Shown piece after piece: positions 9,983-18,999 of a stretch of 64,000 nucleotides of DNA; positions within the stretch are counted from its first letter, which is position 1; each line of letters starts with the position of its first letter. Position numbers and translations under genes: made by a program. Origin of the DNA: an uncultured Ruminococcus sp. (lineage in GTDB: Bacteria > Bacillota > Clostridia > Oscillospirales > Acutalibacteraceae). Location of the stretch: positions 1-64,000 of the forward strand of contig CADBHB010000002.1 of assembly GCA_902794395.1 (NCBI GenBank), given 5' to 3'. A model generated the notes under the pieces. It did not search any database and was not told the DNA's origin. It worked only from the letters and a program-made list of their open reading frames with translations.

Positions 9983-9988
9983 TAACAT
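9971..9988. promoter_or_regulatory. Rex-box-like operator over the acn -10
   Basis: TTGTTATATAATTAACAT is an 18-bp near-palindrome matching the clostridial Rex site TTGTTAA-N4-TTAACAA at the outer positions TTGTTA and TTAACA. It covers the -10 hexamer, where a bound repressor would block RNA polymerase, and rex is the third gene of this operon. Binding is inferred. Confidence 0.65.
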
Positions 9989-10019
9989 TGTCATATTATA
10001 ACCAAATGGAGGAAACAAA

Positions 10020-11951
10020 ATGGGATACACAATTGCGCAGAAAATCATTAAAGAGCATCTTGTGTCGGGCGAAATGACCGTCGGAAGCGACATCGGTCTG
10101 AAAATAGACCAGACGCTGACCCAGGACGCCACCGGCACGATGGCTTACATTGAGTATGAGGCGATGGGTATACCCCGCGTCAAAACCGAAAAGAGCGTCG
10201 CTTATATCGACCACAACACCCTGCAAACGGGCTTTGAGAACGCCGACGACCACCGCTTTATCCAGTCGGTGTGCAAAAAGCACGGCATATTCTTCTCTCG
10301 CCCCGGCAACGGCATCTGCCATCAGGTGCATCTGGAGCGCTTCGGCAAGCCCGGCAAGACCCTCATCGGCTCCGACAGCCACACTCCCACCGGCGGCGGC
10401 ATAGGCATGCTCGCCATTGGCGCGGGCGGCTTGGACGTCGCGGTAGCCATGGGCGGCGGCGCCTACTACATCACCATGCCCAAAATGGTGCGCGTAAACC
10501 TCACCGGCAAGCTCTCGCCTTGGGTGAGCGCAAAGGACATCATCCTCGCGGTGCTGCGCGTTATGAGCGTAAAGGGCGGCGTAGGCAAGATAGTCGAGTA
10601 CGGCGGCGAGGGCGTAAAGACCCTGAGCGTGCCCGAAAGAGCCACCATCACCAACATGGGCGCCGAGCTGGGCGCCACTACCTCTATCTTCCCCTCAGAC
10701 GAGACCACCAGAGCCTTCCTCAAGGCGCAGGACAGAGAGGAAGATTACACAGAGCTGAGCGCCGACGCCGACGCGGTGTACGACGAGGTCATCGAGATCG
10801 ACCTCTCCGCGCTTGAGCCGCTGGCGGCGTGCCCCCACTCCCCCGACAATATCAAGACCATCAAAGAGCTGGAAGGTCAGACCGTAGATCAGGTCTGCAT
10901 CGGCTCCTGCACCAACTCCAGCTATCTCGATATGATGCGCGTAGCGCACATCCTCAAGGGCAAAAAGGTCGCTGACAACGTATCTCTCGCCATCGCTCCG
11001 GGCAGCAAGCAGGTGTTCAACATGCTGGCGCTAAACGGCGCGCTGGGCGATATGATCGCGGCGGGCGCGCGTATTTTGGAAAGCGCCTGCGGCCCCTGCA
11101 TAGGCATGGGTCAGTCCCCCAACAGCAAGGGCATTTCCCTGCGCACCTTCAACCGCAACTTTGAGGGCAGAAGCGGCACCAAGGACGGACAGATCTATCT
11201 GGTGTCCCCCGAGACCGCGGCGGTTTCCGCTTTGGCGGGCGTGTTCACCGACCCCAGATGTCTCGGCGACGCGGCTGAGATAGCCATGCCCGAAAAGTTC
11301 CTGATAAACGACAACATGGTCATCGCTCCCGCTCCGGTGGAGGAGATGGACAGCGTGGAGATCCTGCGCGGTCCCAACATCAAGGAGTATCCCGCCACCA
11401 GTCCGCTGACCGATTCCATCGAGGCGAGCTGCTCGCTGAAGGTCGGCGACAACATCACAACCGACCACATCATGCCCGCGGGCGCCAAGATCCTGCCCCT
11501 GCGCTCCAATATACCGAAAATCTCCGAGCACTGCTTCACCGTCTGCGACACCGAGTTCCCCGCAAGAGCAAAAATGCTGGGCAAGAGCATCATCGTCGGC
11601 GGCGAGAACTACGGACAGGGCTCGTCCCGTGAGCACGCGGCGCTTGCTCCGCTGTATCTCGGCGTGAAGGCGGTGCTGGTGAAGAGCTTCGCCCGCATCC
11701 ACAAGAGCAACCTCATCAACGCGGGCATCCTGCCCCTGACCTTTAAGGACACGGCGGATTACGACAAGATAAAGCTCGGCGATATGCTGGAGCTGCCCAA
11801 CGTGAAGGAGGAGATCGCTAACGCGCAGGACGTCACCGTCGTCAACAAAACCACAGGCGAAAGCTTTAAAGCCGAATGTGAGCTGTCCGACAGGACCAGA
11901 GCGATAATCATCGCGGGCGGACTGCTTGACTATACAAAGGAGAACAGCTAA
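10020..11951 (+). CDS. acn: Aconitate hydratase (single-chain, clostridial type)
   Basis: Interconverts citrate and isocitrate using a [4Fe-4S] cluster. 643 residues, shorter than the 890-residue AcnA; a fusion of the leuC-like and leuD-like halves as in many anaerobes. Cluster cysteines lie in IGSCTNSSY and [11 protein letters not shown]. The leading part has [10 protein letters not shown] and the C-terminal swivel domain has [16 protein letters not shown]. Its stop codon shares one base with the icd start (TAATG), so the two are translationally coupled. Together with icd it makes the oxidative branch from citrate to 2-oxoglutarate, which feeds the glutamate synthesis encoded later in the window. 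Confidence 0.92.
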   Translation: MGYTIAQKIIKEHLVSGEMTVGSDIGLKIDQTLTQDATGTMAYIEYEAMGIPRVKTEKSVAYIDHNTLQTGFENADDHRFIQSVCKKHGIFFSRPGNGICHQVHLERFGKPGKTLIGSDSHTPTGGGIGMLAIGAGGLDVAVAMGGGAYYITMPKMVRVNLTGKLSPWVSAKDIILAVLRVMSVKGGVGKIVEYGGEGVKTLSVPERATITNMGAELGATTSIFPSDETTRAFLKAQDREEDYTELSADADAVYDEVIEIDLSALEPLAACPHSPDNIKTIKELEGQTVDQVCIGSCTNSSYLDMMRVAHILKGKKVADNVSLAIAPGSKQVFNMLALNGALGDMIAAGARILESACGPCIGMGQSPNSKGISLRTFNRNFEGRSGTKDGQIYLVSPETAAVSALAGVFTDPRCLGDAAEIAMPEKFLINDNMVIAPAPVEEMDSVEILRGPNIKEYPATSPLTDSIEASCSLKVGDNITTDHIMPAGAKILPLRSNIPKISEHCFTVCDTEFPARAKMLGKSIIVGGENYGQGSSREHAALAPLYLGVKAVLVKSFARIHKSNLINAGILPLTFKDTADYDKIKLGDMLELPNVKEEIANAQDVTVVNKTTGESFKAECELSDRTRAIIIAGGLLDYTKENS

Positions 11952-13156
11952 TGGATAAGATTCAGATGAAAACGCCGCTCGTTGAGATGGACGGCGACGA
12001 AATGACCAGAGTTATCTGGCAACAGATCAAGGATATTTTGATAACCCCCTATGTTGACCTCAAAACCGAGTACTATGACCTCGGACTAAAGATGCGCAAC
12101 GACACCGACGACCAGGTGACCATAGACAGCGCCAACGCCACAAAGAAATACGGCGTTGCGGTTAAGTGCGCCACCATAACCCCTAACGCCGCGAGAATGA
12201 CCGAGTACAACCTTAAGAGCATGTGGAAGTCTCCCAACGGCACCATCCGCGCCATCCTCGACGGCACCGTGTTCCGCAGCCCCATCCTCGTAAAGGGCAT
12301 AGTGCCCTACATCCCCACCTGGAAAAAGCCCATCTGCATCGCGCGTCACGCCTACGGCGACGTTTACAAAAACACCGAAATGCGCGTGGAAGCCGGCAGC
12401 AAGGCTGAGCTTTGCGTAACCAAGCCCGACGGCACCGAGGAGCGCAGCACCATTTTCGACTTTACAGGCGACGGCGTTATTCAGGGCATGCACAACCTTG
12501 ACAAGAGCATCTCCTCCTTCGCGCGCAGCTGCTTCAACTACGCGCTCGACCAGAAGCTCGACGTGTGGTTCGCTACCAAGGACACCATCAGCAAGATCTA
12601 CGATCACCGCTTCAAGGACATCTTCAACGAGATTTTCGAGAACGAATACAAGGATAAGTTCAGCGACGCGGGCATCACCTTCTTCTACACCCTTATAGAC
12701 GACGCCGTGGCAAGAGTGATCCGCAGCGAAGGCGGCTATATGTGGGCGTGCAAGAACTACGACGGCGACGTTATGAGCGACATGATAGCCACTGCCTTCG
12801 GTTCGCTGGCGATGATGACCAGCGTGCTGGTGTCGCCCGACGGCATCTATGAGTACGAGGCGGCTCACGGCACCGTGCAGCGTCACTACTACAAGTACCT
12901 CAAGGGCGAGGAGACCTCCACCAACTCGGTGGCGACCATCTTCGCGTGGACAGGCGCGCTGAGAAAGCGCGGCGAGCTGGACAAGCTGCCTGAGCTGATG
13001 GAGTTTGCGGACAAGCTTGAAAAGGCGACCATACAAACCATTGAGGACGGCATAATGACCGGCGACCTCTACCTTATTTCCACCCTGCCCAACAAGCAGA
13101 AGGTAAACACGGAAGCGTTTTTGCAGGCTATCAATGATAGATTAGCCAACGCGTGA
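11951..13156 (+). CDS. icd: NADP-dependent isocitrate dehydrogenase, eukaryotic-type (IDH1-like)
   Basis: Converts isocitrate to 2-oxoglutarate and CO2 with NADP+. 401 residues. The N-terminus reads [13 protein letters not shown], the family signature of the dimeric eukaryote-like class. Substrate and metal residues are seen in [12 protein letters not shown] and [24 protein letters not shown], and the cofactor region includes [11 protein letters not shown]. The length is typical. It overlaps the acn stop by one base. It supplies both NADPH and the 2-oxoglutarate used by glutamate dehydrogenase (gdhA at 44.8 kb). Confidence 0.95.
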   Translation: MDKIQMKTPLVEMDGDEMTRVIWQQIKDILITPYVDLKTEYYDLGLKMRNDTDDQVTIDSANATKKYGVAVKCATITPNAARMTEYNLKSMWKSPNGTIRAILDGTVFRSPILVKGIVPYIPTWKKPICIARHAYGDVYKNTEMRVEAGSKAELCVTKPDGTEERSTIFDFTGDGVIQGMHNLDKSISSFARSCFNYALDQKLDVWFATKDTISKIYDHRFKDIFNEIFENEYKDKFSDAGITFFYTLIDDAVARVIRSEGGYMWACKNYDGDVMSDMIATAFGSLAMMTSVLVSPDGIYEYEAAHGTVQRHYYKYLKGEETSTNSVATIFAWTGALRKRGELDKLPELMEFADKLEKATIQTIEDGIMTGDLYLISTLPNKQKVNTEAFLQAINDRLANA

Positions 13157-13199
13157 TTTTGATTCGCAATCGAATGGTAAACTCCAACGGAGGTTGGTT

Positions 13200-13838
13200 A
13201 TGTCCAAAAACGAAAGCATATCCATGTCGGTGATACGTCGGCTGCCGCGGTACTACCGCTTTTTATCTGAGCTTGACGAGCAGCATGTAGACCGCATCTC
13301 CTCCACTAAGCTGGCGGCGATAATGAACGTCACCGCCTCGCAGGTAAGGCAGGACCTCAACTGCTTCGGAGGCTTCGGTCAACAGGGCTACGGCTACAGC
13401 GTAAGCCAGCTGAGAACGGAGATCAGGAATATTTTGGGGCTCGGCAACCAATACAGGGCTATCTTGATAGGCGCCGGTAATTTCGGCACCGCCGTGGCAA
13501 GGCATCTGGACTTTCAAAAGCTGGGCTTTGAGCTGATAGGATGCTTTGAAACCGACAAAGACAAATTCGGCACACCGCTGGGCAGCCTGACTGTGACGGA
13601 CGAGGAGGAGCTGGAAAGCTTCTGCGCCTCTCACCGGGTAGACGCCGCCATCCTGTGCATCCCAAAACAGAACGTTGAGAGCATTTTGGAGCGGCTTTAC
13701 CGTCTGGGCATCCGCTGCTACTGGAACTTCAGCCACTACGACATCACCGCGAAATACAGCGACACCGTGGTGGAAAACGTCCACCTCAGCGACAACCTGA
13801 TGACCCTGTGCTACCGTATGAATAATCGAAACATATAA
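13200..13838 (+). CDS. rex: Redox-sensing transcriptional repressor Rex
   Basis: NADH/NAD+-responsive repressor of about 213 residues. The N-terminal winged helix (residues 1-80) contains ISSTKLAAIMNVTASQVRQDL. The Rossmann domain has AILIGAGNFGTAVARHL. A C-terminal swapped helix with YWNFSHYDI follows. The start at ATG 13200 is favoured over TTG 13194 because GGAGG (13189-13193) lies six bases before it. It lies 43 bp after icd. Rex homologues repress fermentation and NADH-recycling genes when NADH is low. Two Rex-box-like sites are seen in the window, one on its own operon promoter and one at 54.5 kb. Confidence 0.94.
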   Translation: MSKNESISMSVIRRLPRYYRFLSELDEQHVDRISSTKLAAIMNVTASQVRQDLNCFGGFGQQGYGYSVSQLRTEIRNILGLGNQYRAILIGAGNFGTAVARHLDFQKLGFELIGCFETDKDKFGTPLGSLTVTDEEELESFCASHRVDAAILCIPKQNVESILERLYRLGIRCYWNFSHYDITAKYSDTVVENVHLSDNLMTLCYRMNNRNI

Positions 13839-13841
13839 ACG

Positions 13842-13872
13842 AAAAGGTCGGCTCACTGAGCCGGCCTTTTTA
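13842..13872 (+). terminator. Terminator after rex
   Basis: AAAGG-T-CGGCTCA pairs with TGAGCCGGCCTTT around a one-base loop region and is followed by TTTTT. It ends the acn-icd-rex operon. Confidence 0.85.
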
Positions 13873-13938
13873 GTTTAGCCAAAAATTCACTTATAAAAAA
13901 TCTCTAAACTATAATCTCTAATCTCTATACTCTCATCT

Positions 13939-14640
13939 CTAAACTATGATTCCCTCAAATGCGGTGTACGCCGCCGAAATATCGGTGTTGCAGGTGAGCA
14001 CATAGAATTTGGCGCAGGACAGGAGCTTTTCAAAGTTGTCGAGCATCTGTCCGACGACCTCCGCGCTGACCATATGCGCGGTCTGGAAATAGAGCTTTTG
14101 GATGACCTCCTTGCTCTCGGGCACGCGAAGTGAGTTTTTCTCACCTCTCTCCAAAAAAATGACCGCCCTCAGCGGAAAGGACTCGTTGAGCGCTATGCCG
14201 CTGCCGCCGTCAAAGGGCGTGCCGCAGACCGTCGCGCCGCCCTCCCCCAAACGCACCACGGGCTTGTCGTCGTTGAGGATATGCACGCGGTCACCGAAGG
14301 CATCCAGCCACAGCCCGGTGTGGGTGGACTTTCCTACGCCCGAATCGGCTGAGAAAAGATAGGCTCCGCCGTCGCAGACCAGCGCCGAGGAATGGATGAG
14401 CATTATGCCGTAAGGTATCGCCTTGCGGTTAAATCCCGTGCAGAAGGCGAAGTTTTCCATCTCGCCGACGGTTACTCCCTCGGCGGCGCGCGCCATAAGG
14501 CTGTCAAGATGCTTTTCAGACACGGTCAGTGTTATATCCGTAGCTCTGTCGCCCTCGTAAATAAAGGGCGCGGCTAAGGCTTTTGTTTCGTCGTATTTGG
14601 GGTCAAGCTCAGTCACCAGACCCGCGATCAACAGTTTCAT
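13939..14640 (-). CDS. HPr-kinase-like P-loop protein, orphan
   Basis: Protein of about 233 residues with a PEP-carboxykinase/HprK-like nucleotide-binding fold. The Walker A loop is SADSGVGKSTHTGLW. It is followed by NDDKPVV (metal-binding acidic pair) and FDGGSGIALNE, an arrangement typical of HprK-like kinases linked to lasso-peptide and other modification systems. True HprK has an N-terminal DRTGG domain and a capsid motif; here about 90 unrelated residues take that place. The start at 14640 is favoured by GGTGAG just upstream. No HPr gene, peptide precursor or modification enzyme lies next to it, so the substrate is unknown. Confidence 0.65.
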   Translation of the reverse strand: MKLLIAGLVTELDPKYDETKALAAPFIYEGDRATDITLTVSEKHLDSLMARAAEGVTVGEMENFAFCTGFNRKAIPYGIMLIHSSALVCDGGAYLFSADSGVGKSTHTGLWLDAFGDRVHILNDDKPVVRLGEGGATVCGTPFDGGSGIALNESFPLRAVIFLERGEKNSLRVPESKEVIQKLYFQTAHMVSAEVVGQMLDNFEKLLSCAKFYVLTCNTDISAAYTAFEGIIV

Positions 14641-14746
14641 TTTTCTCACCATTTCTGATTATAACGGATTTGTCCGAAAAAAACAACCGCTGTCCGAAAA
14701 TAATGCGCAAAAAAAGCAAGATTTTTGACATTTTTCGCTAAAACTC

Positions 14747-14775
14747 TTGACTATTATCAGAAGTATTTATATAAT
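14747..14775 (+). promoter_or_regulatory. Promoter of the NhaC-fusion gene
   Basis: TTGACT (14747-14752) and TATAAT (14770-14775) with a 17-bp spacer. Confidence 0.8.
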
Positions 14776-14781
14776 TAGTTT

Positions 14782-14842
14782 ATCTGTGCGCCGAGGGGCG
14801 CACACGGTCGGTGATGTGTAGGCATCACCCGTATTCCCAATA
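14782..14842 (+). promoter_or_regulatory. Structured 5' leader of the NhaC-fusion gene (possible riboswitch)
   Basis: The leader of about 77 bases holds two stable hairpins: GTGCGCC-GAGG-GGCGCAC (14786-14803) and GGTGATG-loop TGTAGG-CATCACC (14810-14829), followed by GTATTCCC and the GGAGG site. No T-run follows, so any control would act on translation. I cannot match it to a known class by eye. Ion-sensing leaders are known on antiporter genes, which makes it worth testing. Confidence 0.4.
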
Positions 14843-14858
14843 AAACGGAGGATAGACA

Positions 14859-16814
14859 ATGACAAAAACGAAAAAGATCGTACTTGCGGTCGCCTCGCTT
14901 GTCATCATCGGGCTGCTGATAACCGTCGCCGTGTCCGGCGGCGCGTTGGGAAAGGTAGACTGCATGGACTGCAAGGACGACAACGGTCACCCAACGGGCA
15001 TTTCCGGCCACGTCGAATGTACCCATTGTGAAACTCACAAAAACGACGACGGCGACGACGAGGACGACCCCATGCCCTGCCCCGAATGTAAGGGCGCGAA
15101 AGAGGTCGACGGCGAAACCTGCGCAAGCTGCGGCGGCAACGGAACTGTCAACAAGCACTACACCGCCTGCCCCATCTGCCACGGCACCTCGGCTATCGAT
15201 GAAAAACCCTGCGCGCACTGCAACAACACGGGCGAAGTGCTCTGCTCCTACTGTGGCGGCAGCGGCACCATAGTCAACGCCCCCTGCCCTACCTGCGGCG
15301 GCACCAAGCAAACCCCCGGCTCACCCTGGGCACTGCTTCCGCCCATTATCGCCATCGGTCTGGCGCTGATTACCAAGGAGGTTTACTCTTCCCTGTTCAT
15401 CGGCATCGTGACGGGCGGCTTGATGTACAACAACTTCAACGTGCTGAAAACTATTGACACGATAACAAACGACGGCTTGATCTCCGCTGTTTCTCAAACC
15501 GCGGGCATCTTCATCTTCCTGATAGAGCTGGGCGTTATCGTCGCGCTGGTCAACAAGGCGGGCGGCTCGGCTGCCTTCGGCAAATGGGCGGCGCGCCACA
15601 TCAAGACCCGCACCGGCGCTATGCTTGCCACCTTTGTGCTGGGCGTGCTCATCTTTATTGACGACTACTTCAACTGCCTGACGGTCGGCTCAGTAATGCG
15701 CCCCGTAACCGACGGTCACAAGGTCTCGCGTGCGAAGTTCGCATACATCATCGACGCCACCGCGGCGCCGGTGTGCATGATCGCCCCGATCTCCTCGTGG
15801 GCGGCGGCGGTCTCCTCCTATGCAGAGGACGGTCAGGGAATCAACCTGTTCATCACCGCCATCCCCTTCAACTTCTACTCGCTGCTGACCTTCGTGTTCA
15901 TCATCGCACTGTGCGTCATGAACTTCGACTACGGCTCGATGGCGCTGCACGAGTACAACGCTCAGTATAAAAACGACCTCTATACCTCGGGCGACCGTGT
16001 GGAAGAGGCAGACGATATTCCCAACGAGCACGGCAAGGTCATCGACCTGATCCTGCCCGTCATCGTGCTGATCGGCATTTCCGTTTTCGCGCTGGTATAT
16101 AACGGCGGTATTCTCAAAGGCACGCCCTTTATTGACGCCTTCGCGGGCACCAACGCCACCGTCGGTCTGCCCTGGGGCGGTCTGCTGGCACTGATTTTCA
16201 CCATAGTATATCTCTCCCTCAGGCGCATCATCAACCTCAAGGAGGCGATGGACGCCATTCCCAAGGGCTTTATCGCCATGGTTCCTCCCATTTTGATCCT
16301 CACCTTCGCCACCGCGCTGAAGGAGATCACCGGACTGATGGGCGCCAAGTATTTTGTCGCGGACATCATGAGCAACAGCGCCGCGTCGCTGCAAAACTTT
16401 ATGCCCGCCATCATCTTTGTGGTTGCCTGTGTGCTGGCATTCGCGACCGGCACCTCATGGGGTACCTTCGGCATCCTTATTCCTATCGTAACCTATTTGT
16501 TCGCCACCACCCCCGACTCTCCGCTCAAGATCATCGGCATCTCCGCCTGTCTTGCGGGCGCTGTCTGCGGCGACCACTGCTCCCCCATCTCGGACACCAC
16601 TATCATGTCCTCGGCGGGCGCGCGGTGTAACCATATCAACCACGTGTCCACCCAGCTGCCCTACGCGCTGACCGTGGCGGGTATTTCCTTTGTGACCTAC
16701 ATCATCGCGGGCTTTGTGCAAAAGTGGTATATCGCGCTGCCAATCGGCGTTATTTTGACCATCGGAACGCTGGTCATCATCAAGTTCACCCGCAAAAACG
16801 AGCATTTGAACTGA
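14859..16814 (+). CDS. NhaC-family Na+/H+ antiporter with N-terminal DnaJ-type zinc-finger region
   Basis: 651 residues. Residues 7-29 form a membrane helix. Residues about 34-150 are Cys-rich, with repeated CxxCxG motifs (CPECKG, CASCGG, CPICHG, CAHCNN, CSYCGG, CPTCGG) like the zinc-binding centre of DnaJ. From about residue 155 to the end is a full NhaC/Na+:H+ antiporter domain with a dozen hydrophobic segments, including FIDDYFNCLTVGSVMRPVTD and GDHCSPISDTTIMSSAGA, the conserved region of the family. NhaC proteins are usually 450-500 residues without such a region. One promoter and one ribosome site (GGAGG) serve the whole frame, so it is a true fusion. The zinc-finger region may be a metal sensor, scaffold or partner-binding module; its function is unknown. 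Confidence 0.85.
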   Translation: MTKTKKIVLAVASLVIIGLLITVAVSGGALGKVDCMDCKDDNGHPTGISGHVECTHCETHKNDDGDDEDDPMPCPECKGAKEVDGETCASCGGNGTVNKHYTACPICHGTSAIDEKPCAHCNNTGEVLCSYCGGSGTIVNAPCPTCGGTKQTPGSPWALLPPIIAIGLALITKEVYSSLFIGIVTGGLMYNNFNVLKTIDTITNDGLISAVSQTAGIFIFLIELGVIVALVNKAGGSAAFGKWAARHIKTRTGAMLATFVLGVLIFIDDYFNCLTVGSVMRPVTDGHKVSRAKFAYIIDATAAPVCMIAPISSWAAAVSSYAEDGQGINLFITAIPFNFYSLLTFVFIIALCVMNFDYGSMALHEYNAQYKNDLYTSGDRVEEADDIPNEHGKVIDLILPVIVLIGISVFALVYNGGILKGTPFIDAFAGTNATVGLPWGGLLALIFTIVYLSLRRIINLKEAMDAIPKGFIAMVPPILILTFATALKEITGLMGAKYFVADIMSNSAASLQNFMPAIIFVVACVLAFATGTSWGTFGILIPIVTYLFATTPDSPLKIIGISACLAGAVCGDHCSPISDTTIMSSAGARCNHINHVSTQLPYALTVAGISFVTYIIAGFVQKWYIALPIGVILTIGTLVIIKFTRKNEHLN

Positions 16815-16836
16815 TTATTTGAACTGATGAAAAAAT

Positions 16837-16865
16837 GGCACTGCCGAAGCGCTTTCGGCAGTGCC
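16837..16865. terminator. Perfect 12-bp hairpin after the NhaC-fusion gene
   Basis: GGCACTGCCGAA (16837-16848) pairs with TTCGGCAGTGCC (16854-16865). No T-run follows on the plus strand; an A-run precedes it, so it is better as a minus-strand terminator or an mRNA-stabilising hairpin. Confidence 0.5.
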
Positions 16866-16891
16866 GCATTATGTGAATCGAGGTAATTATT

Positions 16892-17605
16892 ATGGAAAAA
16901 CAAAAGCTGTTGCCCGACAAAGCCCGGGTGCTCAGCGGCAGCGCGCTCAAGGTCATCGCTGTGCTGACAATGCTGATCGACCATGTCGGCAGCCATTTGA
17001 TCGACCGCAGTATAGTGCTGTGCAGCTTGGCGGGACATAAGATCTACTTGTTCCAGCTTATGAGGATGGTCGGACGCATGGCGTTCCCGCTGTTCTGCTT
17101 TTTGCTGGTAGAGGGCTTTATCTACACACACAGCCGCCTGAAATACGGCATCAACCTGTTCGCCTTCGCGCTTATCTCAGAGATCCCGTGGAATCTTGAG
17201 CACTGCGGCAGACTGCTTAACTACCGCACCCAAAACGTATTCTTCACCCTGCTGTTCGGCTTTTTGGCGATGTGCGCCGTTGAGTATCTGAAAAAAGTAC
17301 CGGTCGCGATGATCGCCGCGATTCTGGTGGCGGCGTTCGCCTCAAAACTGCTTAAATTCGACTTCGGTCTTGTAGGCGTAGTGTTCATCGTGCTGCTTTA
17401 CGCCCTGCGCGAACACGAGGTTCTGCGCATACCCGCGATCTTTGTGCTGCACCGCCCATGGACAAGCATGCTGGCGTTTATCCCCATTTCGCTGTATAAC
17501 GGCAAGCGCGGATTCATCAAGGGAAAGATATTGAAATACGCCTTCTACGCCTTTTATCCCGCGCACATCTTCGTGATCTACCTGATAAAGTATCACGTGA
17601 TCTGA
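16892..17605 (+). CDS. TraX-family membrane protein
   Basis: 237 residues with seven or eight hydrophobic segments. The N-terminus LSGSALKVIAVLTMLIDHVG is the hallmark of the TraX/acyltransferase-3-like family, named for the F-plasmid protein that acetylates pilin. Chromosomal copies are common in Clostridia and are not tied to conjugation; no transfer genes are near. Probably acylates a surface component; the substrate is unknown. GAGG lies before the ATG, 78 bp after the NhaC-fusion gene. Confidence 0.8.
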   Translation: MEKQKLLPDKARVLSGSALKVIAVLTMLIDHVGSHLIDRSIVLCSLAGHKIYLFQLMRMVGRMAFPLFCFLLVEGFIYTHSRLKYGINLFAFALISEIPWNLEHCGRLLNYRTQNVFFTLLFGFLAMCAVEYLKKVPVAMIAAILVAAFASKLLKFDFGLVGVVFIVLLYALREHEVLRIPAIFVLHRPWTSMLAFIPISLYNGKRGFIKGKILKYAFYAFYPAHIFVIYLIKYHVI

Positions 17606-17620
17606 TCTTTTTATAAAAAA

Positions 17621-17665
17621 CTCAAGGCAACGCCGCGCAAATTAAGCGCACGGTATCGCCTTGAG
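17621..17665. terminator. Inverted repeat between convergent genes
   Basis: CTCAAGGC (17621-17628) pairs with GCCTTGAG (17658-17665); an inner GCGC/GCGC stem extends it. It lies between the TraX gene and the convergent deoxyribosyltransferase gene and can serve both, although T-runs are weak. Confidence 0.5.
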
Positions 17666-17671
17666 GTCACA

Positions 17672-18115
17672 TCAAAACATTTTGCCCTTGTAGGGATTTG
17701 ACGGCATCTTTTCAAAGTCATAGTCGGCAAGCTCCTCAAGGGTAATATTCGTATGGGCGCTTTCGTGCACCATAAGATTAGAGCCATTGTCGCCGCCTTG
17801 ACCGACGTGCACCACCACGACGGGCTTGTGGGTGCCGCAGGCGTAACCCGCTTCCCACGCGGTACCGCTGTCGCTGTAGTTGCCGTGGTAGAGCATGACC
17901 ACCACATCTGCCCAGTCAATAAATCGGCGGTCGTTGAGGAAGGTCGCCATTGACCAGCTGCTCTGTTGAGAGCTTACCTCATCGCGCACCTCGTTGAGCC
18001 GCGGGCTGAAAACATTGAAGCCCCGCGCGAAAAGTATCTCCTCGGCGCGGCGGACACATTCAAGCTCATAGTCATTGAAAAACGGACTAGCGAGATAGAT
18101 TTTAAGATCGGACAT
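17672..18115 (-). CDS. Nucleoside 2-deoxyribosyltransferase-like protein
   Basis: 147 residues. The N-terminus KIYLASPFFN, the middle DWADVVVMLYHGNYSDSGTAWEAGYA and the following KPVVVV are the conserved core of the nucleoside 2-deoxyribosyltransferase family, which swaps bases between deoxynucleosides. The catalytic Glu is expected in GTAWEAGYA. The family also includes DNPH1-like hydrolases that cleave deoxynucleoside monophosphates, so the exact reaction is not settled. Single gene, convergent with the TraX gene. Confidence 0.82.
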   Translation of the reverse strand: MSDLKIYLASPFFNDYELECVRRAEEILFARGFNVFSPRLNEVRDEVSSQQSSWSMATFLNDRRFIDWADVVVMLYHGNYSDSGTAWEAGYACGTHKPVVVVHVGQGGDNGSNLMVHESAHTNITLEELADYDFEKMPSNPYKGKMF

Positions 18116-18157
18116 ATAAACACTTCTTTCAAGAAAGCTCCTGCGGGCGTTTTCCGT

Positions 18158-18190
18158 AAAAAATAAATGACCCCCGCAAACCTGCGGGGG
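18158..18190 (-). terminator. Terminator of tRNA-Cys
   Basis: CCCCCGCA (18171-18178) pairs with TGCGGGGG (18183-18190). Reading on the minus strand it is followed by TCATTTATTTTTT. Confidence 0.8.
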
Positions 18191-18195
18191 CGTTC

Positions 18196-18270
18196 TGGAG
18201 GCGACAGGCGGATTTGAACCGCCGCATCAGAGTTTTGCAGACTCGTGCCTTACCACTTGGCTATGTCGCC
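18196..18270 (-). tRNA. tRNA-Cys(GCA)
   Basis: The cloverleaf reads on the minus strand: acceptor GGCGACA/TGTCGCC, anticodon loop CTGCAAA with anticodon GCA, T-loop GTTCAAATC, discriminator U and encoded CCA. Confidence 0.95.
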
Positions 18271-18365
18271 ACAACAATAGATATTATACCATTTGCAACT
18301 TGAGTTGTCAAGTATTTCGGGAAAGATTTTCCTTTACAGATTATTATGCGAAAAAGAGGCTGCTT

Positions 18366-18878
18366 ATGCGCGATTTACAATACTACGCGCGGGAATGTCT
18401 GGCTGAGGTTGACCGCCTGAGGATCCCGCGCGCGAAAAATATCACCTTCACCGTAAACACCCGTGCCAAAACGCGGCTGGGACAGTGCCGAAAAACCGGC
18501 GACCGCTATGTTATTGAAGTAGCCGCCACTCTGCTGGATGAGCGCGCTCCGCTGAAGGAGGGACTTAAGGACACGCTGATACACGAGATACTGCACACCT
18601 GCTACGGCTGCATGAATCACACAGGCAGGTGGAAGCAGTACGCCGACAAGGTGAACGCCGCCTACGGGTATCAGGTGAAGGCCACCGCCAAGCGCGAGGA
18701 CGGCGTGATACCCGCCGAGCTGGACACGCCGCCAAAGTACAAGCTGATTTGTCCGCACTGCGGCGCAGAATACGCGCGCTATCGCCTTAGCGCGACGTTT
18801 GAGCATCCCGAGCGCTACCTCTGCGGCAAGTGCAAGGGCTCTTTAAAAGGTGCAAAGCGGCTTGTGCGAAAGGATTGA
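18366..18878 (+). CDS. SprT-like zinc metallopeptidase domain protein
   Basis: About 170 residues. The zinc-binding motif HEILH lies in DTLIHEILHTCYGCMNH, as in SprT/Spartan proteases. A C-terminal zinc ribbon (CPHCG ... CGKCKG) matches the SprT architecture. Eukaryotic Spartan removes DNA-protein crosslinks; the role of bacterial SprT is little known. The start at 18366 follows AGAGG by seven bases; the upstream ATG-less extension to 18300 runs into tRNA promoter sequence. Single gene. Confidence 0.8.
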   Translation: MRDLQYYARECLAEVDRLRIPRAKNITFTVNTRAKTRLGQCRKTGDRYVIEVAATLLDERAPLKEGLKDTLIHEILHTCYGCMNHTGRWKQYADKVNAAYGYQVKATAKREDGVIPAELDTPPKYKLICPHCGAEYARYRLSATFEHPERYLCGKCKGSLKGAKRLVRKD

Positions 18879-18917
18879 CAACAGCCAAAATACTTAATGA
18901 AGCGCTGCGCGGTGCTT

Positions 18918-18966
18918 ATAAAAAATGCGAGGTCGGTATCGTCTGAATACCGGCCTCGCCTTTATT
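18918..18966. terminator. Bidirectional terminator between sprT-like and M23 genes
   Basis: The stem GCGAGG-T-CGGTAT pairs with ATACCG-G-CCTCGC (18927-18959). It is followed by CTTTATT on the plus strand and by ATTTTTTAT on the minus strand, so it serves both convergent genes. Confidence 0.8.
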
Positions 18967-18999
18967 AACTGTGAATTAATGCAGCACTCTCGCTGCCGA

